A stretch of 51,921 nucleotides of DNA from Bacteroidales bacterium UBA5281 (GCA_002410555.1 DHSR01000061.1:1-51921); one strand, 5' to 3'. Positions 33,880-42,684 are shown, numbered from the stretch's first letter. A program made the numbers and translations. Notes: generated by a model from the letters alone, not told the origin.

Positions 33880-34530
33880 ATGCTAAATGCTATGCTTAAC
33901 TTTGAAGTAATACTGGCTGCAATTCTTGCGTATTTGCTTGGTTCAATCCCCACTGCGGTTTGGGTTGGGAAGCGATATTTCAAACTTGACATACGCAACC
34001 ATGGCAGTGGCAACGCAGGAGCAACCAATACCATAAGGGTGTTGGGGTTAAAAGCAGGCATTCCGGTGTTGTTGTTCGATGTTTTTAAGGCATGGCTGGC
34101 TGTTTCGCTCTCCATCTGGCTTAACAACCCTGAATTTTCTGACAATCAGCATACCATCTATCAGATTATTTTGGGTGGACTGGCTGTACTTGGTCACGTA
34201 TATCCTGTATTTGCCCGCTTTCGGGGAGGTAAGGGCGTAGCCTCTCTGGTGGGAATCGTTATATTCCTTTATCCGGCTCCTTTTCTGTTCATCCTGGTAT
34301 TTTTTACCTTAATGATGATTTTTACCCGTATTGTTTCGCTCTCCTCCATAACCAGTGCCATCATTTTTCCACTGGAAGCAATTTTTATTTTTGGCGTAGA
34401 GAGTGTTCCACTCATTATACTGGCCATTTGTATTGCTGTTTTTGTTCCCTTCACCCATCGTGAAAATATGAAAAGGTTGTTAAATGGCACAGAAAAAAAG
34501 TTTGATTTTGGAAAAAACAGGCTAAAATAA
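33880..34530 (+). CDS. plsY: Acyl-phosphate glycerol-3-phosphate acyltransferase
   Basis: The 216-residue integral membrane enzyme acylates glycerol 3-phosphate using acyl phosphate, the first step of phospholipid synthesis. Three family motifs are visible: YLLGSIPTAVWVGK with the conserved Ser, DIRNHGSGNAGATNTIRVLG, and the FRGGKGVAS segment. About five to six membrane helices span the protein. The start ATG at 33880 follows the previous stop with no gap; a second in-frame ATG at 33892 is possible. Confidence 0.95.
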   Translation: MLNAMLNFEVILAAILAYLLGSIPTAVWVGKRYFKLDIRNHGSGNAGATNTIRVLGLKAGIPVLLFDVFKAWLAVSLSIWLNNPEFSDNQHTIYQIILGGLAVLGHVYPVFARFRGGKGVASLVGIVIFLYPAPFLFILVFFTLMMIFTRIVSLSSITSAIIFPLEAIFIFGVESVPLIILAICIAVFVPFTHRENMKRLLNGTEKKFDFGKNRLK

Positions 34531-34657
34531 CAGCCGTTAATATCTTGTTGATAATTTTATTCAAAGCATTTTCATTCTGTGGCTTTAATTGTCAATATAT
34601 TTCATAATTTTACCGTGCCCATAATAAATGCATCCTTTTTAATGAAAAACATTTAAC

Positions 34658-35779
34658 ATGAAGTTTATAGTATCAAGCCAAAGCTTATTGCGAAGCCTCC
34701 AATCCATTAGCGGAGTGCTCAATTCGAGTAACACCCTTCCAATACTGGATGATTTTCTGGTTGAATTAAATGGCAATATTCTGAGCATTACTGCCTCTGA
34801 TTTGGAAACCACCATGACCGTAACCGTGGAAGCCACTATGGCTGATGATGAAGGGGCAGTAGCTATTCCAGCCAGAATTTTGCTCGAATTGTTGAAAACT
34901 TATGGCGACACGCCGCTCACCTTTACCATCGATAAAGACCTGGGCATTGAAATAGCTGCCGACGAAGCCAAATTCCGCATTGCAGGACACAATGCTGATG
35001 AATTTCCCAAAGCACAGCAACTCGAAGGCGCTGAAAAGATTAGCCTGCCTTCAGAGCTTTTGCTTATGGCCATCAACAAAACCATTTTTGCCACAGGCAA
35101 CGATGACCTCAGACCGGCCATGTCGGGCGTTTATTGCGACCTTTCAGCAGATTCGATCATTTTTGTGGCCACCGATGCCCATAAGCTGGTAAAATACAAG
35201 CGTAACGATGCCTCTGCAATCAGCAATACCAGTTTTATTATGGCCAAAAAACCACTCAACCAGTTAAAAGCCATACTTTCACCAGACCAGACCGAAATTT
35301 CTGTTGAATATAATGATACGAATGCCCGCTTTACTTTCCGTAATGTAGATCTGGTCTGCCGATTGATAGAAGGCCGCTATCCCAATTACGAAGCGGTTAT
35401 CCCTACCGATAATCCGAATACCCTGTTGGTTGATCGTTTGTCACTGATTACTACACTTAGACGTGCTTCTTTCTTTGCCAGCAAATCAACCAACCAGATC
35501 AGACTTTCCATTAGCGGTCAGGAACTGTATGTAGATGCTGAAGATATTGACTTTGCTCACGAGTCACGCCAAAGGCTCAATTGCAACTATGATGGAGAAG
35601 ATATGGAAATCGGATTTAATTCCCGCTTTTTGCTTGAAATGCTCAATAACCTGGAGAGTGAGAACATTAAACTGGAACTTTCGGCTCCCAACCGGGCCGG
35701 CATTCTCAGACCGGTGGAAAGAGAAAATGAAGCCGAAGAAATTCTTATGCTCGTTATGCCGGTTATGTTGAATTCGTAG
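34658..35779 (+). CDS. dnaN: DNA polymerase III beta sliding clamp
   Basis: The 373-residue product is the ring-shaped processivity clamp of the replicase. It has the three-domain clamp pattern: MKFIVSSQSLLRSLQSISGVLNSSNTLPIL at the start, then LRPAMSGVYCD, VATDAHKLV and the LIEGRYPNYEAVIP stretch, with LVMPVMLNS at the C-terminus, where partner peptides bind. No dnaA or recF lies nearby, so this is not the usual replication-origin neighbourhood. A strong terminator follows at 35801-35835. Confidence 0.97.
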   Translation: MKFIVSSQSLLRSLQSISGVLNSSNTLPILDDFLVELNGNILSITASDLETTMTVTVEATMADDEGAVAIPARILLELLKTYGDTPLTFTIDKDLGIEIAADEAKFRIAGHNADEFPKAQQLEGAEKISLPSELLLMAINKTIFATGNDDLRPAMSGVYCDLSADSIIFVATDAHKLVKYKRNDASAISNTSFIMAKKPLNQLKAILSPDQTEISVEYNDTNARFTFRNVDLVCRLIEGRYPNYEAVIPTDNPNTLLVDRLSLITTLRRASFFASKSTNQIRLSISGQELYVDAEDIDFAHESRQRLNCNYDGEDMEIGFNSRFLLEMLNNLESENIKLELSAPNRAGILRPVERENEAEEILMLVMPVMLNS

Positions 35780-35800
35780 CACTTCACACACTCAATAGCG

Positions 35801-35835
35801 AAATCAGTTTTCTCTTGCGGGAAAACTGATTTTTT
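35801..35835 (+). terminator. Rho-independent terminator after dnaN
   Basis: A stem of AAATCAGTTTTC (35801-35812) with GAAAACTGATTT (35821-35832) around an 8-base loop, followed by a T-run. It separates dnaN from the converging ABC-F gene and is symmetric enough to work in both directions. Confidence 0.8.
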
Positions 35836-35860
35836 CATGCCACAATATTTCGTTGGAATA

Positions 35861-37747
35861 CTATTCAAACAAAGTAGCCAGTGTAAGCCAGCGATTGGTT
35901 TTTTCTTCAATCTCAGCCTCAGCAATTCCATAATTGCGGCTGATTTGTTCCAGTTCAGCAGGGGTGTAGGCGCCACTGTTCATTTTTTCCAAAAGCCCGG
36001 CCTTTAAGGTTTCCAGATGGGCAATATCTTTTTCAAGAGATTCAAATTCTGTCTTTTCCTTATAAGTGGGTTTTCGCATGAGGGGCTTTTCAGGCTGCTT
36101 TTTAACCTCTGGCCTGACTTCTGCCAGTTTTTGGCGGTTCAGGCGGGCTTCCTCCGCGAGGCGATTGCGATAGTATTCAGTATAATTGCCATAAAAGTCC
36201 TTAATTTTTCCCTCTCCTTCAAATACAAATACATGATCAACCAGTTTATCCATGAAAAACCGATCATGTGAAACCACAAGCAAACATCCTTCAAAATTCA
36301 TCAGAAATTCTTCAAGCAGATTCAGCGTATGAATGTCCAGGTCGTTGGTGGGTTCATCCAGGATCAGAAAGTTGGGATTTTTTAGCAATTGCATCAACAG
36401 AAACAACCGGCGTTTTTCACCTCCGCTTAGGCTGGAAAAATAATTGTACTGAAGTGCGTGCGGGAAGTTAAAATGGGATAAAAAGGCAGACGCAGAAATA
36501 CGTCCTTTGCCCAATGGCATCTCTTCTGCTATACTTTTTGCAATGTCAATCACTCTCTTGTCGCCTTCGGGTTGAAACCCTTCCTGAGAGTAATAGCCAA
36601 ACACCACAGTCTGACCGGAAACAATATGTCCCATATCCGGCTTAACCGTGCCCATAATCATATTGAGCAATGTGGATTTGCCGCAGCCGTTTTTACCCAC
36701 TACCCCAATTCTTTCGCCTTTTTTAAATGTGTAGGAAAAATCAGTAACCAGCTTATTGCCATCGTAGGCTTTAAAGATATTGTTTATTTCAAGAATCTTA
36801 CCACCCATACGGGTCATGCTTACTTCCAATGAACCGGTATCTTTTTCTACCCGCCGGTTAGCTTTATCCTGAAGCTCATAAAAGGAGTCTACCCTTGCTT
36901 TTGCTTTTGTGCTGCGGGCTTGTGGCATACGACGCATCCAATCGAGTTCCTTCCGGTATAATCCCCGGGCTTTCTCTGTTTCAGCGGTTTCCACCGCTTC
37001 ACGCTCTGCTTTTTTTTCCAGAAAATAGGAGTAATTTCCCCGGTACCGGTATAGCTGCTGGTTGTCTAACTCCAGAATTTCATTGCATACATTATCCAGA
37101 AAATACCTGTCATGGGTTACTACCAGTAAACTAAGGTTTTGGCGGGACAAATAATCTTCAAGCCACTCAATCATTTCAATGTCAAGATGGTTGGTGGGTT
37201 CATCAAGGATAAGCAAATCTGTTTCCTGAAGCAGCACTTTGGCAAGGGATACTTTCTTGCGCTGTCCACCCGATAGTTCTCCGGCTTTTTGATCCAGGTC
37301 AGTTATTTTAAAACGGCTCAATATCTCTTTGATGCGAACGTCATAATCCCAGCCATTCACCATTTCCATGGTGGTAGTAGCCGTTTCAAGCCGTTTGCGC
37401 AGTTCAGGTGTATTGTGGTGCTTGAGTTGCCTGAGGCAATCTTCATATTCCCTGATGGCACGCATGAATTCATTTTCGGAATGAAACAGGATGTCAAACA
37501 CAGAAGTGTTGTCATCTATTTCAGGGTTTTGTGGAAGGAATGCCCATCGTATATCCTTACGGAAGACAACATTGCCAGCATCGGGCAGTTCCTGACCGCT
37601 GATGATGCGTAACAAACTGCTTTTGCCTGCACCATTCCGCGCAATTAATGCCACCTTGCTGCCCTGGTCAATACCAAAAGTCAGATTGTTAAAGAGTTCT
37701 TTTTCTCCGTATGATTTGCTGAGTTGCTCAACGAGTAAATAGTTCAC
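35861..37747 (-). CDS. ABC-F family ATPase (Uup/EttA-like)
   Basis: The product has 628 residues from a GTG start at 37747 (MNYLLVEQLSKSYGEKEL). An upstream TTG at 37768 is unlikely, because it lies inside the -7 box. It has two ABC domains in one chain. Domain 1: Walker A ARNGAGKSS, signature LSGGQRKKVSLAK, Walker B LLILDEPTNHLD. Domain 2: GKNGCGKST, LSGGEKRRLFLL, LILDEPTNDLD. The linker between them (RMPQARSTKAKARVDSFYEL) is the ABC-F P-site tRNA interaction motif region, and the C-terminal coiled coil (about 560-628) resembles Uup. No membrane segment, so it acts on ribosomes or DNA rather than transport. Gene symbol not assigned. Confidence 0.93.
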   Translation of the reverse strand: MNYLLVEQLSKSYGEKELFNNLTFGIDQGSKVALIARNGAGKSSLLRIISGQELPDAGNVVFRKDIRWAFLPQNPEIDDNTSVFDILFHSENEFMRAIREYEDCLRQLKHHNTPELRKRLETATTTMEMVNGWDYDVRIKEILSRFKITDLDQKAGELSGGQRKKVSLAKVLLQETDLLILDEPTNHLDIEMIEWLEDYLSRQNLSLLVVTHDRYFLDNVCNEILELDNQQLYRYRGNYSYFLEKKAEREAVETAETEKARGLYRKELDWMRRMPQARSTKAKARVDSFYELQDKANRRVEKDTGSLEVSMTRMGGKILEINNIFKAYDGNKLVTDFSYTFKKGERIGVVGKNGCGKSTLLNMIMGTVKPDMGHIVSGQTVVFGYYSQEGFQPEGDKRVIDIAKSIAEEMPLGKGRISASAFLSHFNFPHALQYNYFSSLSGGEKRRLFLLMQLLKNPNFLILDEPTNDLDIHTLNLLEEFLMNFEGCLLVVSHDRFFMDKLVDHVFVFEGEGKIKDFYGNYTEYYRNRLAEEARLNRQKLAEVRPEVKKQPEKPLMRKPTYKEKTEFESLEKDIAHLETLKAGLLEKMNSGAYTPAELEQISRNYGIAEAEIEEKTNRWLTLATLFE

Positions 37748-37765
37748 GAGAATGCAAATTTGCTG

Positions 37766-37773
37766 CAAAGATA
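37766..37773 (-). promoter_or_regulatory. Putative -7 box for the ABC-F gene
   Basis: The minus strand reads TATCTTTG, a perfect TAnnTTTG, ending 18 bases before the GTG start at 37747. It overlaps the alternative TTG start, which helps to decide the true start. Confidence 0.5.
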
Positions 37774-37877
37774 AGGTTTAGCCCGGCACGTGGGTGAGTC
37801 CTGCTTGGGTGAGCTCTATAAAAAGCTCAAATACGGAAATTGCCTCCTTTTAATGGAAGAAAGTCATTAAAGCGTGA

Positions 37878-38069
37878 TCAGATTTTTCTGACTTCGACGG
37901 CTTTTTTACCCCTCTTGTCTTCGGCTATTTCAAAAGAAACCAGGTCGTTTTCACCAACTTTTTCGGTGAGGCCTGTCGCATGAACAAATACATCATGCTG
38001 GGTTTCGTCATCAACAATAAACCCGAAGCCCTTGCGCTCATTAAAAAACTTAATTTTACCGGTAGGCAT
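37878..38069 (-). CDS. Cold shock domain protein
   Basis: The 63-residue protein (start ATG 38069; the frame also opens at a TTG at 38075) is an OB-fold nucleic acid binder. MPTGKIKFFNERKGFGFI carries RNP1 (KGFGFI) and VFVHAT is RNP2. The rest, VSFEIAEDKRGKKAVEVRKI, completes the fold. It is one of the CspA-type RNA chaperones that unfold mRNA in the cold or under stress. Upstream is a complete Bacteroidota promoter (38097-38127), giving a leader of about 21 bases, shorter than the long cold-responsive leaders of E. coli cspA. Confidence 0.95.
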   Translation of the reverse strand: MPTGKIKFFNERKGFGFIVDDETQHDVFVHATGLTEKVGENDLVSFEIAEDKRGKKAVEVRKI

Positions 38070-38096
38070 AAGCAACAGTATTAGAAATTAACATTA

Positions 38097-38127
38097 CAAA
38101 TATAGTAAAAAAAAGTTGTTTTTCAAA
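38097..38127 (-). promoter_or_regulatory. Complete Bacteroidota sigma-70-type promoter for the cold shock gene
   Basis: On the minus strand TTTG (38127-38124), exactly 19 bases, then TATATTTG (38104-38097). This is a perfect match to TTTG-N19-TAnnTTTG. It is the best promoter in the window and lies just upstream of the cold shock start. Confidence 0.8.
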
Positions 38128-38150
38128 ATTTACTAAATGAACATATGAAA

Positions 38151-38171
38151 GGAAGGTTAATTTCACCTTCC
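38151..38171 (-). terminator. Hairpin after the E1 gene, possible terminator
   Basis: A 7-bp stem GGAAGGT (38151-38157) / ACCTTCC (38165-38171) with a 7-base loop, 58 bases past the stop of the E1 gene on its strand. It is followed by TTTCATATG rather than a clean T-run, so termination is only plausible. Confidence 0.4.
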
Positions 38172-38228
38172 AAACATCCTTTTTTTACGCTATTTTAAAT
38201 ACCATTACCCAGCCCCGGAAATCTGATT

Positions 38229-40277
38229 TTAAAAATCAAGTACTTCCTTTGCTGCGGTGTATATTTTATCAATATCTGGCAGAATAGCCCTCTCGAGTAT
38301 GGGATTAAAACCAACTGGTGTGAAGGTACTTCCCACTCTCTTAACGGGTGCATCCAGATAAGTAAATCCTTCATTGGAAATTATTGCTGCCAATTCGCCG
38401 CCGAATCCTCCAAATACCTTGTCTTCATGCACCACTAAAGCGCGATTGGTTTTTTTCACTGAATTGAGTATGGTATCTTTATCCAGTGGAATGAGTGAAC
38501 GGATATCAATTACTTCTATACTTTTTCCGGATTCTTGAGCTATTTTTTCCGCAACGGCCAAACACATGTGTGAGGTGTTACCATAAGTGATTATGGTCAG
38601 GTCGTTGCCTTCCCTGCGAATGCGGGCCTTACCAAAAGGTACTTCAAAATCTTCGGGTACCCATGTCTCGGCTTTGGGATCGTTATAAAGTGCTTTGGGT
38701 TCTAAAAATAAAGTGGGACCTTTTGAGCGCATGGCTGTGCGAAGCAAACCCGCAGCATCATCGGCAAACGACGGATAAACAACCCTTATTCCGGGGAAAG
38801 TGGTCATGGCTCCTTCTATGGTTTGACTGTGATAGAGTCCGCCTCCGATATATCCTCCTGAGGCCAGGCGAATCACCACATTGGGTGCAAAGGCACCATT
38901 ACTACGCCAGTAATCGTGAGTCATCTCTACAAATTGCTCCATAGCGGGCCAGAAATAATCGGCAAACTCAGCACCTTCAATAACGATACGGATTTTGTCA
39001 TCAAACCGGCTCATTCCATTGGCTGTTCCCACAATAAAGTCTTCGGCAATGGGGGCATTGAAAACACGTTCAATCCCAAATTCCTGTTGCATGCCTTTGG
39101 TTACATTGAAAATGCCGCCTTTGTCCTTGTTGGCAATATCCTGACCCCAGATAAAGGTATCGGGATTGTGCCGGAATTCAGCCTTAAGGGTTTCATTGAG
39201 CGCCTGAATCAGTTTGAATTTTTCACCGGATTCGAGCTTATGTGTGCCGTCCGGATATTTTTCTGCAGCGTAAGGTTCAGGGATTACAAAGTCGAAAATG
39301 CTTTCAGGGGTAGGGTCAGCAGCCACAATTACTTTTTTGTGTGCTTTCGACACCTCAGCCTTGGCTTTTTGATCCAGTTCGTCCAGTTCTTCTTCGCTAA
39401 CCCTTCCAGAAATGATAAGGGTTTTCCGGTAACGCTCAAAAGGATCGTTGGCCTGTGCACAAAACCGCTCCATATCATCGCGGTAAAGCTCATGTTTGTC
39501 AGAATTGGAATGTGAATGGATACGGATAGTGGAAGCATGCACGATTACAGGCTCTGACTTTTCTTTTGCATGACGTTTAGCTTCCGTCATGGCATTCATG
39601 GAATCAAATACATTCTTTCCGTCGCAATGGATGATGCGCAGGTTTTTGAATCCCGTAAAATTATCAGCAGCCCGCCAATTGGCAGTCTGATCGCGCTTGT
39701 GCACAGATATGCCATAATTATTGTCCTGAATAACAAAAATAACAGGCAATTTTTCGTTTGAAGCGCCATTAATGGCTTCATAAACATAACCTTCACTGGT
39801 TGATGATTCGCCCTGGGAACTGATGGCCACGGCGTTTACTCCGTAGCGCTTCATTCCTCGGGCTACTCCCACAGCATGCAGGGTATGATTACCGGTGGCG
39901 GATGAAACATTGTGAATATTCCATTCAGGCTTGGCAAAATGGTTCGACATGTGCCTGCCTCCGCTGGCCAGGTCGCCGGCTTTGGAAATGCCGTTCATGA
40001 TGATTTCCTCAGCAGTAAGTCCGGCAGATATAGCGGTGAGCATATCCCGGTAGTAGGGAAATAAGTGATCTTTGTTTTTTTCGAAAACCTGACCTACCGC
40101 AAGTTGAATGCCATCGTGACCTGCATAAGGTGCATGATAGGACCATCCAAGGGCTTGTTTCAGATAATTGGGCGCACGATCATCAAGTTTGCGCCCCAGT
40201 GACATTAGAAAGTACCAGTTCTTTAAGGTTTCTTTATCGGTGGTTTTTATCCCAAATGTTTTCTGCATTTTGTTCAT
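38229..40277 (-). CDS. Fused alpha-keto acid dehydrogenase E1 (alpha plus beta)
   Basis: The product has 682 residues. Residues 1-330 match E1 alpha and about 350-682 match E1 beta, which are usually separate chains in branched-chain 2-oxo acid or pyruvate dehydrogenase. The thiamine diphosphate site is altered: the usual GDG...NN reads GESSTSEG (156-163) and DNN (185-187), so the metal-binding Asp is Glu157. GHDGIQLAVG and SGGRHMSNHF are also E1 alpha marks. The beta half has FIWGQDIANKDKGGIFNVT, VIEGAEFADYFWPA, and SQTIEGAMTTFPGIRVVYPS. E2 and E3 genes are not nearby. A -7 box (40385-40392) lies about 108 bases upstream. Confidence 0.9.
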   Translation of the reverse strand: MNKMQKTFGIKTTDKETLKNWYFLMSLGRKLDDRAPNYLKQALGWSYHAPYAGHDGIQLAVGQVFEKNKDHLFPYYRDMLTAISAGLTAEEIIMNGISKAGDLASGGRHMSNHFAKPEWNIHNVSSATGNHTLHAVGVARGMKRYGVNAVAISSQGESSTSEGYVYEAINGASNEKLPVIFVIQDNNYGISVHKRDQTANWRAADNFTGFKNLRIIHCDGKNVFDSMNAMTEAKRHAKEKSEPVIVHASTIRIHSHSNSDKHELYRDDMERFCAQANDPFERYRKTLIISGRVSEEELDELDQKAKAEVSKAHKKVIVAADPTPESIFDFVIPEPYAAEKYPDGTHKLESGEKFKLIQALNETLKAEFRHNPDTFIWGQDIANKDKGGIFNVTKGMQQEFGIERVFNAPIAEDFIVGTANGMSRFDDKIRIVIEGAEFADYFWPAMEQFVEMTHDYWRSNGAFAPNVVIRLASGGYIGGGLYHSQTIEGAMTTFPGIRVVYPSFADDAAGLLRTAMRSKGPTLFLEPKALYNDPKAETWVPEDFEVPFGKARIRREGNDLTIITYGNTSHMCLAVAEKIAQESGKSIEVIDIRSLIPLDKDTILNSVKKTNRALVVHEDKVFGGFGGELAAIISNEGFTYLDAPVKRVGSTFTPVGFNPILERAILPDIDKIYTAAKEVLDF

Positions 40278-40384
40278 TACGCGTCAAATAGTTCAAAAAA
40301 AAATAGAGGTTAGTTGCAATGCTTATAACAATGCATTATAGGGTTTGTTCATGCATGCAGAGGTATTCAGATGCGGTAAGCAAA

Positions 40385-40392
40385 CAAAGGTA
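40385..40392 (-). promoter_or_regulatory. Putative -7 box for the E1 gene
   Basis: The minus strand reads TACCTTTG, matching TAnnTTTG, 107 bases before the ATG at 40277, implying a leader of about 100 bases. That leader is AT-rich, with no recognised riboswitch. Confidence 0.4.
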
Positions 40393-40429
40393 TGGCCCTG
40401 ATTTAATGCATTTAAAATAAAGGTTCTGC

Positions 40430-40969
40430 CTATTCAGATTCCTTAAAAATACTGAAATTTACTTTTCCATATTTTCGCAACTGGTAAAAATGCGGCAATT
40501 TACTCAAATCGTGTTCTCCTGAATGTTCTACTATAAGCCAGCCTGCTGGTTTTAGCCGTTGATGTTCAAATACAAGCCGGGGAATGGCCTTTATCTCTTG
40601 CATATCGAAGGGTGGATCGCAAAAAATAATATCGTAGGTTCCTTCGGTGTTGGCCAGATATCTGAAGGCATCTGCCCGAAAGGCCAATAAGGCTCCGAAA
40701 CCCAGATCGGAAGCAGTTTTTCTGATAAAATCAACGCAATACAGGTTTTTATCTACGCTGGTGATACCGGCAGCGCCTCTGCTTGCAAATTCATAAGAAA
40801 TGTTGCCGGTTCCCGCAAAAAGGTCAAGTACAAATGCACTTTCCAGGTCAAAGTGATTGACCAATACATTAAATATGGCTTCTTTGGCGATATCTGTAGT
40901 GGGTCGGACCGGGAGGTTTTTTGGTGCATGTATTTGCCGGCTTTTGTGAGAGCCGCTTATTATTCTCAT
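40430..40969 (-). CDS. rsmD: 16S rRNA (guanine(966)-N(2))-methyltransferase
   Basis: The product has 179 residues. MRIISGSHKSRQIHAP with RPTTDIAKEAIFNVL is the RsmD N-terminus; SAM motif I is LDLFAGTGN (48-56), and the catalytic DPPF tetrad is at 118-121 (CDPPFD). It methylates N2 of G966 in 16S rRNA on the assembled small subunit. Its ATG overlaps the stop of the DUF3822 gene by 4 bases, so the two are translationally coupled; that pairing recurs in Bacteroidota. Confidence 0.95.
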   Translation of the reverse strand: MRIISGSHKSRQIHAPKNLPVRPTTDIAKEAIFNVLVNHFDLESAFVLDLFAGTGNISYEFASRGAAGITSVDKNLYCVDFIRKTASDLGFGALLAFRADAFRYLANTEGTYDIIFCDPPFDMQEIKAIPRLVFEHQRLKPAGWLIVEHSGEHDLSKLPHFYQLRKYGKVNFSIFKESE

Positions 40970-41853
40970 AACAGGGGGTTTAACAGTTCAACAAACCGGT
41001 ATTTGTTCATACCTTCGAGGGCAAAGGCAGTTTTACCATTCTCCATGGCATCCAGAAAATGTACATTCCGTACATATCGGTAAACCAGTTGAGACAATTG
41101 ATCATTTTCCATAACATCACCCGAAATAAATACCGGCCATTGTTCGGGATTGGCCTGAAGCTGTTCCATTACGAAAAGAAGGAAGTAAACAGAGTCTTCT
41201 GAGGAATGGCACTCAAAAGTGTTTACAAAAACCAGACCATTGTTTTTAATTGCAAGTATGTCCGAAAAGCCCTGACGCACATTCAGAAAGAGTGCAGAAG
41301 GGAATGAACTGTGCTTAAAACGGGGCAGCAGTGTTTCAATAAGTGCACACATATGATGAGAGATGCGCGCATCAGGAAAAAAGGTATTTGCTGCTTCCAT
41401 TATTGTCCGGCTGACCGCAAAAATAAGCCTGGCTTCGGCCCAACGGCATAGACTGTTATATAGTTTGTCACCCGGAAGTATTTCATGCACGAGGGCCAGG
41501 TAGTCTGTGGTATTTTCTTCTTTAAAGATGATCTCGGGCACCAAAGTGAATTGTTTAACCGTAAACAATGCATTGGTTTTATTAAAAGGCAGCCGAAGCC
41601 AGGGGTGATTGCTCAGGAACCTGGTACAATGAGTCGCATAAATATTATCCGACAAAATCGTGCTTCTCAGAGGAGTTCTTATTGGGAATTTAACTTCCTC
41701 GAGGCCTAAAAATTTTTTATCAGCCGGGTTAAATACTGAAAAAGAAAGTCCATCCGGTTGAAACCGGATGGACAGATTATAATTCTTTGTTGCCGATGGT
41801 TCAAATAACCGGTCATAAAGCTGAGTATGGCTAATCAGATCGGTTTCGGACAT
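40966..41853 (-). CDS. DUF3822 family protein, possibly PilM/ASKHA-like
   Basis: The 295-residue product belongs to DUF3822. The N-terminal segment YNLSIRFQPDGLSFSVFNPA followed by LGLEEVKFP, and the later FLNVRQGFSDILAIKNNGLV with FVNTFECHSSEDSVYFLLFV, show the strand-turn-strand order of actin-like ASKHA ATPases such as PilM, including a second-domain DxLAxxxxGLxF pattern. The usual ATP-binding glycines are not evident, so it may be a degenerate member. It is cytoplasmic. It lies between the pseudopilin-like gene (10 bases) and rsmD (4-base overlap). The DUF3822 call is firm; the PilM-like idea is inference from the pattern. Confidence 0.8.
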   Translation of the reverse strand: MSETDLISHTQLYDRLFEPSATKNYNLSIRFQPDGLSFSVFNPADKKFLGLEEVKFPIRTPLRSTILSDNIYATHCTRFLSNHPWLRLPFNKTNALFTVKQFTLVPEIIFKEENTTDYLALVHEILPGDKLYNSLCRWAEARLIFAVSRTIMEAANTFFPDARISHHMCALIETLLPRFKHSSFPSALFLNVRQGFSDILAIKNNGLVFVNTFECHSSEDSVYFLLFVMEQLQANPEQWPVFISGDVMENDQLSQLVYRYVRNVHFLDAMENGKTAFALEGMNKYRFVELLNPLL

Positions 41854-41863
41854 TGCGGATGGC

Positions 41864-42463
41864 TTACTCCCAGTTTCCGTCGGTGGTAGCTTCGGTTAGC
41901 GAACCCATAACCAGACCGGGATAACGGTTCATAGCTTTCTGGCGTTCTGCCAGGTTTACTACATCCTGTTGATCAAGATCAGAAAGATAAACCTCGTAAG
42001 GTACTACCACTTCAATAACAGGAACTATTACACCACCCTTATCTACCATATCTGTCTTCATATCAAACTTTTTCCCATCTGAATATGGGATGATGGGCAA
42101 TTCATCAAGTTTGAAATTGGGCCTGTTGGAAAAAAGCGAATCGGAGATAGCAATATAACCAATGGTATCATTGATGGTCCGCGTATAAGTAGTGTCAGTA
42201 GGGTCAGCCACCATCTTTACTATTGGTATCTGGCCATTTCTGAGGAAATCGATGAGCGTATCAAAATCACTCGTGTACTTATTGTGGAATTGTTTGTACA
42301 GCGTCTGTGCAGAGCGGATGTCTTTAAGATGACTAACTATTTTGGCATTACGCTGATTTAGTGTTTTTTCAAAGCGGATGGGTTCCATAATTGAGGCATA
42401 TACAAAATATGCCAATACAATGATACCAATCGCTAAAACGACCTTTAGAATGGAGCTTTTCAT
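41864..42463 (-). CDS. Membrane-anchored pseudopilin-like protein
   Basis: The product has 199 residues from the ATG at 42463 (MKSSILKVVLAIGIIVLAYF). The frame opens at 42508 but those residues lack support, and a -7 box at 42488-42495 lies inside the extension. One membrane helix (about 5-25) is followed by a long helix, EKTLNQRNAKIVSHLKDIRS, then AQTLYKQFHNKYTSDFDTLI, then a soluble beta-rich part ending GLVMGSLTEATTDGNWE. This order (membrane helix, amphipathic helix with A..Y....G.Y, beta sheet) resembles GspG-type pseudopilins, but the prepilin peptidase motif is missing. It is followed by DUF3822 and rsmD. Confidence 0.75.
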   Translation of the reverse strand: MKSSILKVVLAIGIIVLAYFVYASIMEPIRFEKTLNQRNAKIVSHLKDIRSAQTLYKQFHNKYTSDFDTLIDFLRNGQIPIVKMVADPTDTTYTRTINDTIGYIAISDSLFSNRPNFKLDELPIIPYSDGKKFDMKTDMVDKGGVIVPVIEVVVPYEVYLSDLDQQDVVNLAERQKAMNRYPGLVMGSLTEATTDGNWE

Positions 42464-42487
42464 AACGAATATTGTTTTTTCGCAATG

Positions 42488-42495
42488 CAAATGTA
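42488..42495 (-). promoter_or_regulatory. Putative -7 box for the pseudopilin-like/DUF3822/rsmD operon
   Basis: The minus strand reads TACATTTG, matching TAnnTTTG, ending 24 bases before the ATG at 42463. No strong -33 partner. It lies in a divergent gap with the TPR gene promoter. Confidence 0.4.
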
Positions 42496-42684
42496 AAATA
42501 AAATTCAATTAGAAGTAATGAAAAACCATTTTTTAATTCAGTGTGGAAGGAATTAATCTGAAAAGGATGCAGATTTAAAGTTAATAGTAGCCCATTTAAA
42601 ATCATAAAAAAAATTTAAATCTTCAAAACTGGCTGTTAGTCAGCATTTTAAAAAACAATTCCTCATCTAAAATAAAAAAAATAC

